A stretch of 9,127 bases of DNA, from the NCBI GenBank assembly GCA_964459805.1, contig CAYWOD010000147.1, positions 1-9,127 on the forward strand, given 5' to 3'. Every line of letters starts with the position of its first letter. The first letter of the stretch is position 1. Positions 5,702-9,127 of this stretch are shown one piece after another. Both the position numbers and the translations under genes were made by a program. Source of the stretch: DAOVRL01 sp964459805 (GTDB taxonomy: Bacteria > Planctomycetota > Phycisphaerae > Sedimentisphaerales > Anaerobacaceae). Below the pieces are notes generated by a model. It made no database searches and was not told where the DNA came from. It saw only the letters and a list, made by a program, of their open reading frames with translations.

Positions 5702-8700
5702 ATGAACCACTCAACACTCAGGAAGGCTTTATTGGTATCGCTGCTGCTTTGCACATGTCTGTCGTGGCAGGCTCTGGGCGAAACTAAGCTCTGGCAGATT
5801 GGCAAGGACGACAACGGCAACGCCGAGTTCGCGCTGGCGCCTAAGGGTTATGCCAAGTTCGGCGAGGACGGCTTCTTCATTGTGGGCCAGTCCGACCCGA
5901 AACGTAACTGGCCGTACGTGCACCCCGGTCCGAGCGATGCCTGGGCGGGCGGGCGGAGCCATACGTTCGGCATTGCCTTCGGGCTGAAGAGCCTTCCGAA
6001 GGCAGGCAACTGTCGCCTGGTCCTCGACTTCATCGACACGCAAGGGCAGGTCCCGCCGAAGCTGAGGATCGACATCAACGGCCGGGCGTTCGACCGCGCG
6101 GCGCCCCCCGGGGCAGGCGACGATAGCATCTTCGGCGAGCCCCAAAAAGGCCGCGGGCACAAGATCGAGATTGACTTCCCCGCCGAGCTGCTGACCGCCG
6201 GCAGCAACCACATCGCCATCACCACGCTTGCGGGAAGTTGGGTCCTGTACGACTGGGTCGGCCTGGAGACGCCGCCCGGCGCCGAACTCGGCGAGGCGTC
6301 GGGCACGCTCGTCCGGTCCGTTCGAAGCGAGCCGGTGCTCGTCGAGCGGGATGGCAAAGTGTCTCAGACCGTCCGGGTCGATGTCCTGCACTTCGGCCGG
6401 CCCGGCGAAGCGACAATCGAGATCACCGGGGCCAGGCCAGTCGAGGTTGCCTTGAAACGAGGTCAGACTACCATCGAAGTGCCCGTACCCTGCGTCGAGA
6501 GCCCCACGGAAGTCATGGTCACGGCGAAATCGGGTGGCAAACCACTTGCCGCGCGGAAGCTGACACTCGAGCCGGTCCGCAAGTGGGTCGTCTACATGCT
6601 CCCGCACTCGCACGTGGACATCGGCTACACGCACGTGCAGACCGACGTCGAGCATAACCATTGGCGGTTCTACGAGCAGGCGATCGAGGCCGCCGAGAAG
6701 ACGGCCGATTATCCGCCGGGCGCCCAGTTCAAGTGGAACGTCGAGGTCCTCTGGGCCACCGACAGCTATCTCCGCCAGGCATCCCCGGAGAAGCGAGAGG
6801 CCTTCATCGATGCGGTCCGCAAGGGGTGGATCGGCCTCGATGCCCTCTACGGCAACGAGCTGACCGCCCTGTGCCGCCCGGAGGAGCTCGTCCGCCTGGT
6901 CGATTTCGCCAACCGGCTCAAGCGGCAGCACAGCGTCCCGATCGACTCGGCCATGATCAGCGACGTGCCGGGGTACACGTGGGGGATCGTTTCCGTGCTG
7001 GCCGGCAGCGGCGTGAAGTATTTTTCGATCGGCCCCAACGGCGGGCATCGCATCGGATACACCTTGAGCCAGTGGGGCGATAAGCCGTTCTGGTGGCGAT
7101 CACCGTGCGGGTGCCACAAGGTCCTCTGCTGGATCCCGCGCACCGGCTACTGGCGTGGCTTTCGCGGCGCTATGGAGTTGATGAACCTCCTGCGGCACAT
7201 GGAAGAATCCGAATACCCCTACGATCTGGTCCAGCTTCGGCATTGTCTGGGCGACAACGCCGGGCCGGGCACCGACCTGAGCGAGTTCGTCAAGGACTGG
7301 AACACCAAATACGCCTACCCGAAGCTGATCATCGCCACCACCCGCGAGATGATGCGGGACTTCGAGCGGCGATACGGCGACGGACTGCCGGAGATACGCG
7401 GCGACTTCACGCCCTACTGGGAGGACGGGGCCGGCTCTTCGGCCTTAGAAACCGCGTTGAACCGCGCCGCGGCCGAACGGCTCGTACAGGCTGAGGCCTT
7501 ATATGCGATGCTCAATCCGGCTGCTTACCCGGCCGATGAGTTCTACGGGGCCTGGCGCAACGTCATTCTCTACGATGAGCATACGTGGGGAGCGCACTGC
7601 AGTATAAGCCAGCCGGACAGCGACTTTACCAAGGCCCAGTGGAAAATCAAGCAGGCCTTTGCTCTCGACGCGGCTTCTCAATCTCAGAAGCTATTGAATG
7701 ATTCGCTCGCCAAGCATCGAAGCTCCGCAGAGAAAGTGGCGGCCATCGATGTCTTCAACACATGCTCGTGGCCCCGCACCGACCTTGTCGTAATCCCAAA
7801 GCACTGGCAGCTCACGGGTAGCATCGTGTTCCGCCATAAGAGTGGAGCGGTCCCCAGCGGGCGCCTACCGACCGGCGAAATCGCTTTTCTGGCGAAAGAT
7901 ATCCCGGCTCTTGGCAGTAAGCGGTTCACGCTGGAAGACCCTGCGCAGGTGAGTATGTTTTTGCCGCCACCGGCAGAAGCTACTCCTCCGGCGGTACGCA
8001 ATTCGTATATGACGGTCACACTTGACGAAAAGACCGGCGCTATCAGTAGTATCAAGCACAAAGACCTTCCCGTCGATCTCGTGGCAAACGATAAGGGAGT
8101 CGGTCTGAACGACTACTTCTATGTCGCGGGGCGGGATCCCAAGGAGCCCCTGCGTAACGGTCCGGTCAAAATCAGTGTCAAGGAGTATGGGTCAATGATG
8201 GCATCGCTGCTTGTCGAGTCTGATGCGCCGGGCTGCAATAAGCTCACCCGGGAGGTTCGGCTGATTAGCGGTCTCGATCGGGTGGACATCATCGATACTA
8301 TCGACAAGGAAAAGATATACAAACAGGAGGCGGTTCACCTTGGCTTTGCCTTTAACGTGCCGAAGGGCGTGATGCGAATGGATGTTCCGTGGGGCGTGGT
8401 TCGGCCGGAGATGGATCAATTAGCCGGGGCGTGCAAGAATTATTTCACGGTGCAGCGATGGGTAGATGTTTCCAACGATAAATTCGGCGTGACATTGGCA
8501 ACGGTTGATGCGCCGCTGATCGAGGTCGGCCGGATCACCTGCGACGCACGCGCCGTCGGCTGGATCAAGCAACTCAAGCCCACCCAGACGCTCTATTCCT
8601 ACGTGATGAACAACTACTGGGAGACGAACTACAAGGCGGGCCAGGAAGGTCCGACAACGTTCCGGTATTCGATATGGCCCCATCAAAAGTTTGATGCAGC

Positions 8701-9034
8701 CAAAGCAGCACGCTTTGGCACGGAACGCAGTCAGCCGTTGATTGTTGTGCCAGTCAGCAAGAAACGTCGCGAAGTCAGACCGATCATCGCGGGCATCAAA
8801 CCGGGGAGTGTGGTCGCGACGGCGTTTAAGCCGAGTGAGGACGGCAAAGCACGGATAGTCCGACTGTTCAACGCAGGCATGCGGACTGAGAAGGCCAAGA
8901 TTTCGTGGACCGAGGCGGCGCCACGAACGGTCTGGCTCAGCAACCTGGCCGAAGAACAAGTCTCCAGAATGAGCGGGACGATTAAGATGGCGGCATACGA
9001 ATTCGTTACGCTGCGAGTCCCGCTTGGTCAATAA
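5702..9034 (+). CDS. Exported glycoside hydrolase family 38 (alpha-mannosidase-type) with N-terminal PL4-like carbohydrate-binding module
   Basis: This 1110-residue enzyme probably removes alpha-linked mannose, or a related sugar, from glycans outside the cytoplasm. A signal peptide is visible: K8, hydrophobic ALLVSLLLCTCL (9-20) and a likely cleavage after A24-L25-G26. Residues 29-190 (LWQIGKDDNGNAEFA through YDWVGLE) resemble the carbohydrate-binding domain III of polysaccharide lyase family 4. A beta linker (200-290) follows. The GH38 catalytic domain spans about 295-640: zinc ligands H304 and D306 in PHSHVDIGYT, probable nucleophile D421 in ISDVPGYTWG (also a zinc ligand in the family), and zinc ligand H627 in YDEHTWGAHC. 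The GH38 C-terminal beta-sandwich domains run from about 765 to the end. The ATG has AAAGGGG 8 nt upstream. The gene is transcribed away from the dehydrogenase pair. The 5' part is much more GC-rich than the 3' part. CGCHKVLC (469-476) is unusually cysteine-rich. All catalytic residues appear intact; the exact substrate linkage is unknown. Confidence 0.92.
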   Translation: MNHSTLRKALLVSLLLCTCLSWQALGETKLWQIGKDDNGNAEFALAPKGYAKFGEDGFFIVGQSDPKRNWPYVHPGPSDAWAGGRSHTFGIAFGLKSLPKAGNCRLVLDFIDTQGQVPPKLRIDINGRAFDRAAPPGAGDDSIFGEPQKGRGHKIEIDFPAELLTAGSNHIAITTLAGSWVLYDWVGLETPPGAELGEASGTLVRSVRSEPVLVERDGKVSQTVRVDVLHFGRPGEATIEITGARPVEVALKRGQTTIEVPVPCVESPTEVMVTAKSGGKPLAARKLTLEPVRKWVVYMLPHSHVDIGYTHVQTDVEHNHWRFYEQAIEAAEKTADYPPGAQFKWNVEVLWATDSYLRQASPEKREAFIDAVRKGWIGLDALYGNELTALCRPEELVRLVDFANRLKRQHSVPIDSAMISDVPGYTWGIVSVLAGSGVKYFSIGPNGGHRIGYTLSQWGDKPFWWRSPCGCHKVLCWIPRTGYWRGFRGAMELMNLLRHMEESEYPYDLVQLRHCLGDNAGPGTDLSEFVKDWNTKYAYPKLIIATTREMMRDFERRYGDGLPEIRGDFTPYWEDGAGSSALETALNRAAAERLVQAEALYAMLNPAAYPADEFYGAWRNVILYDEHTWGAHCSISQPDSDFTKAQWKIKQAFALDAASQSQKLLNDSLAKHRSSAEKVAAIDVFNTCSWPRTDLVVIPKHWQLTGSIVFRHKSGAVPSGRLPTGEIAFLAKDIPALGSKRFTLEDPAQVSMFLPPPAEATPPAVRNSYMTVTLDEKTGAISSIKHKDLPVDLVANDKGVGLNDYFYVAGRDPKEPLRNGPVKISVKEYGSMMASLLVESDAPGCNKLTREVRLISGLDRVDIIDTIDKEKIYKQEAVHLGFAFNVPKGVMRMDVPWGVVRPEMDQLAGACKNYFTVQRWVDVSNDKFGVTLATVDAPLIEVGRITCDARAVGWIKQLKPTQTLYSYVMNNYWETNYKAGQEGPTTFRYSIWPHQKFDAAKAARFGTERSQPLIVVPVSKKRREVRPIIAGIKPGSVVATAFKPSEDGKARIVRLFNAGMRTEKAKISWTEAAPRTVWLSNLAEEQVSRMSGTIKMAAYEFVTLRVPLGQ

Positions 9035-9038
9035 GGAG
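9033..9038 (+). promoter_or_regulatory. Ribosome binding site for the URO-D-like gene
   Basis: AAGGAG overlaps the last two bases of the GH38 stop codon and sits 5 nt before the ATG at 9044. Such tight packing indicates that the two genes share one transcript and may be translationally coupled. Confidence 0.8.
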
Positions 9039-9043
9039 TAGAA

Positions 9044-9127
9044 ATGACGTCACAAGAGCGTATTTTAGCGGCATTGGAGCATCAGGAGAGTGACCGTGTT
9101 CCGATCGATTTTTCCGGGCATCGGTCG
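9044..9127 (+). CDS. Uroporphyrinogen decarboxylase superfamily protein (N-terminus only)
   Basis: Only 28 codons lie in the window: MTSQERILAALEHQESDRVP and then IDFSGHRS, open to the right edge. The pattern MTSxERxLAALxHxExDRVPxDF is the characteristic start of URO-D-superfamily proteins. These include true HemE and also MtaA/CmuA-like cobalamin-linked methyltransferases. It begins 9 bp after the GH38 stop with its own AAGGAG, so it is co-transcribed with a glycosidase. That context argues for a non-haem role, perhaps methyl-group handling, but this is inference: the catalytic part is outside the window. Confidence 0.75.
   Translation, partial: MTSQERILAALEHQESDRVPIDFSGHRS

Noticed and set aside
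5729..7048. Long minus-strand open frame (439 codons) opposite the GH38 gene
   Set aside because: It lies in the most GC-rich part of the gene, where antisense stops are rare, and its translation is Arg/Asp/Gly-rich with no recognisable fold. The sense frame carries all GH38 motifs.

Overview
This 9.1 kb window is bacterial chromosomal DNA, densely packed with intact metabolic genes. I see no mobile element, CRISPR array, rRNA or tRNA. An exported family-38 glycosidase with an extra N-terminal module, an adjacent uroporphyrinogen-decarboxylase-family gene and paired polyol/sugar dehydrogenases recall polysaccharide-degrading Planctomycetota (Phycisphaerae/Sedimentisphaerales type) or related PVC bacteria. 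That assignment is an inference from gene content, not proven by any marker gene.

Region 1 (1-3480, all minus strand) is a nucleotide-sugar and glycan-assembly operon. A near-consensus sigma-70 promoter (TTGACA, 17 nt, TACAAT) reads into a short-form rmlA, then rmlD, then rmlB, and finally a family-2 glycosyltransferase that runs off the left edge. The first three genes are joined by 4-bp ATGA overlaps and the glycosyltransferase follows after 20 bp. They supply three of the four steps from glucose-1-phosphate to dTDP-L-rhamnose; the 3,5-epimerase rmlC is absent from between them.

Region 2 (3481-5479, minus strand) holds a structured intergenic stretch and a two-gene unit. A zinc-dependent medium-chain dehydrogenase starts at a TTG codon and is followed 16 bp later by a short-chain dehydrogenase whose active-site lysine is replaced by arginine.

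Region 3 (5400-5701) is a 302-bp divergent control region. It has a strong minus-strand promoter for the dehydrogenase pair, a weaker plus-strand promoter for the glycosidase, and a dyad between them that could be a shared operator.

Region 4 (5702-9127, plus strand) encodes a large exported GH38 alpha-mannosidase-type enzyme preceded by a polysaccharide-lyase-family-4-like carbohydrate-binding module. The start of a URO-D-superfamily gene follows 9 bp after its stop. The GH38 gene changes base composition abruptly around 7.45-7.5 kb.

The working picture is a glycan-utilisation locus (glycosidase, URO-D-like protein, two dehydrogenases, divergently expressed) next to a separate dTDP-deoxysugar and surface-glycan synthesis operon. 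Most of this is ordinary. The points that deserve a second look are the divergent locus, the YxxxR dehydrogenase, the module fused to GH38 and the missing rmlC.
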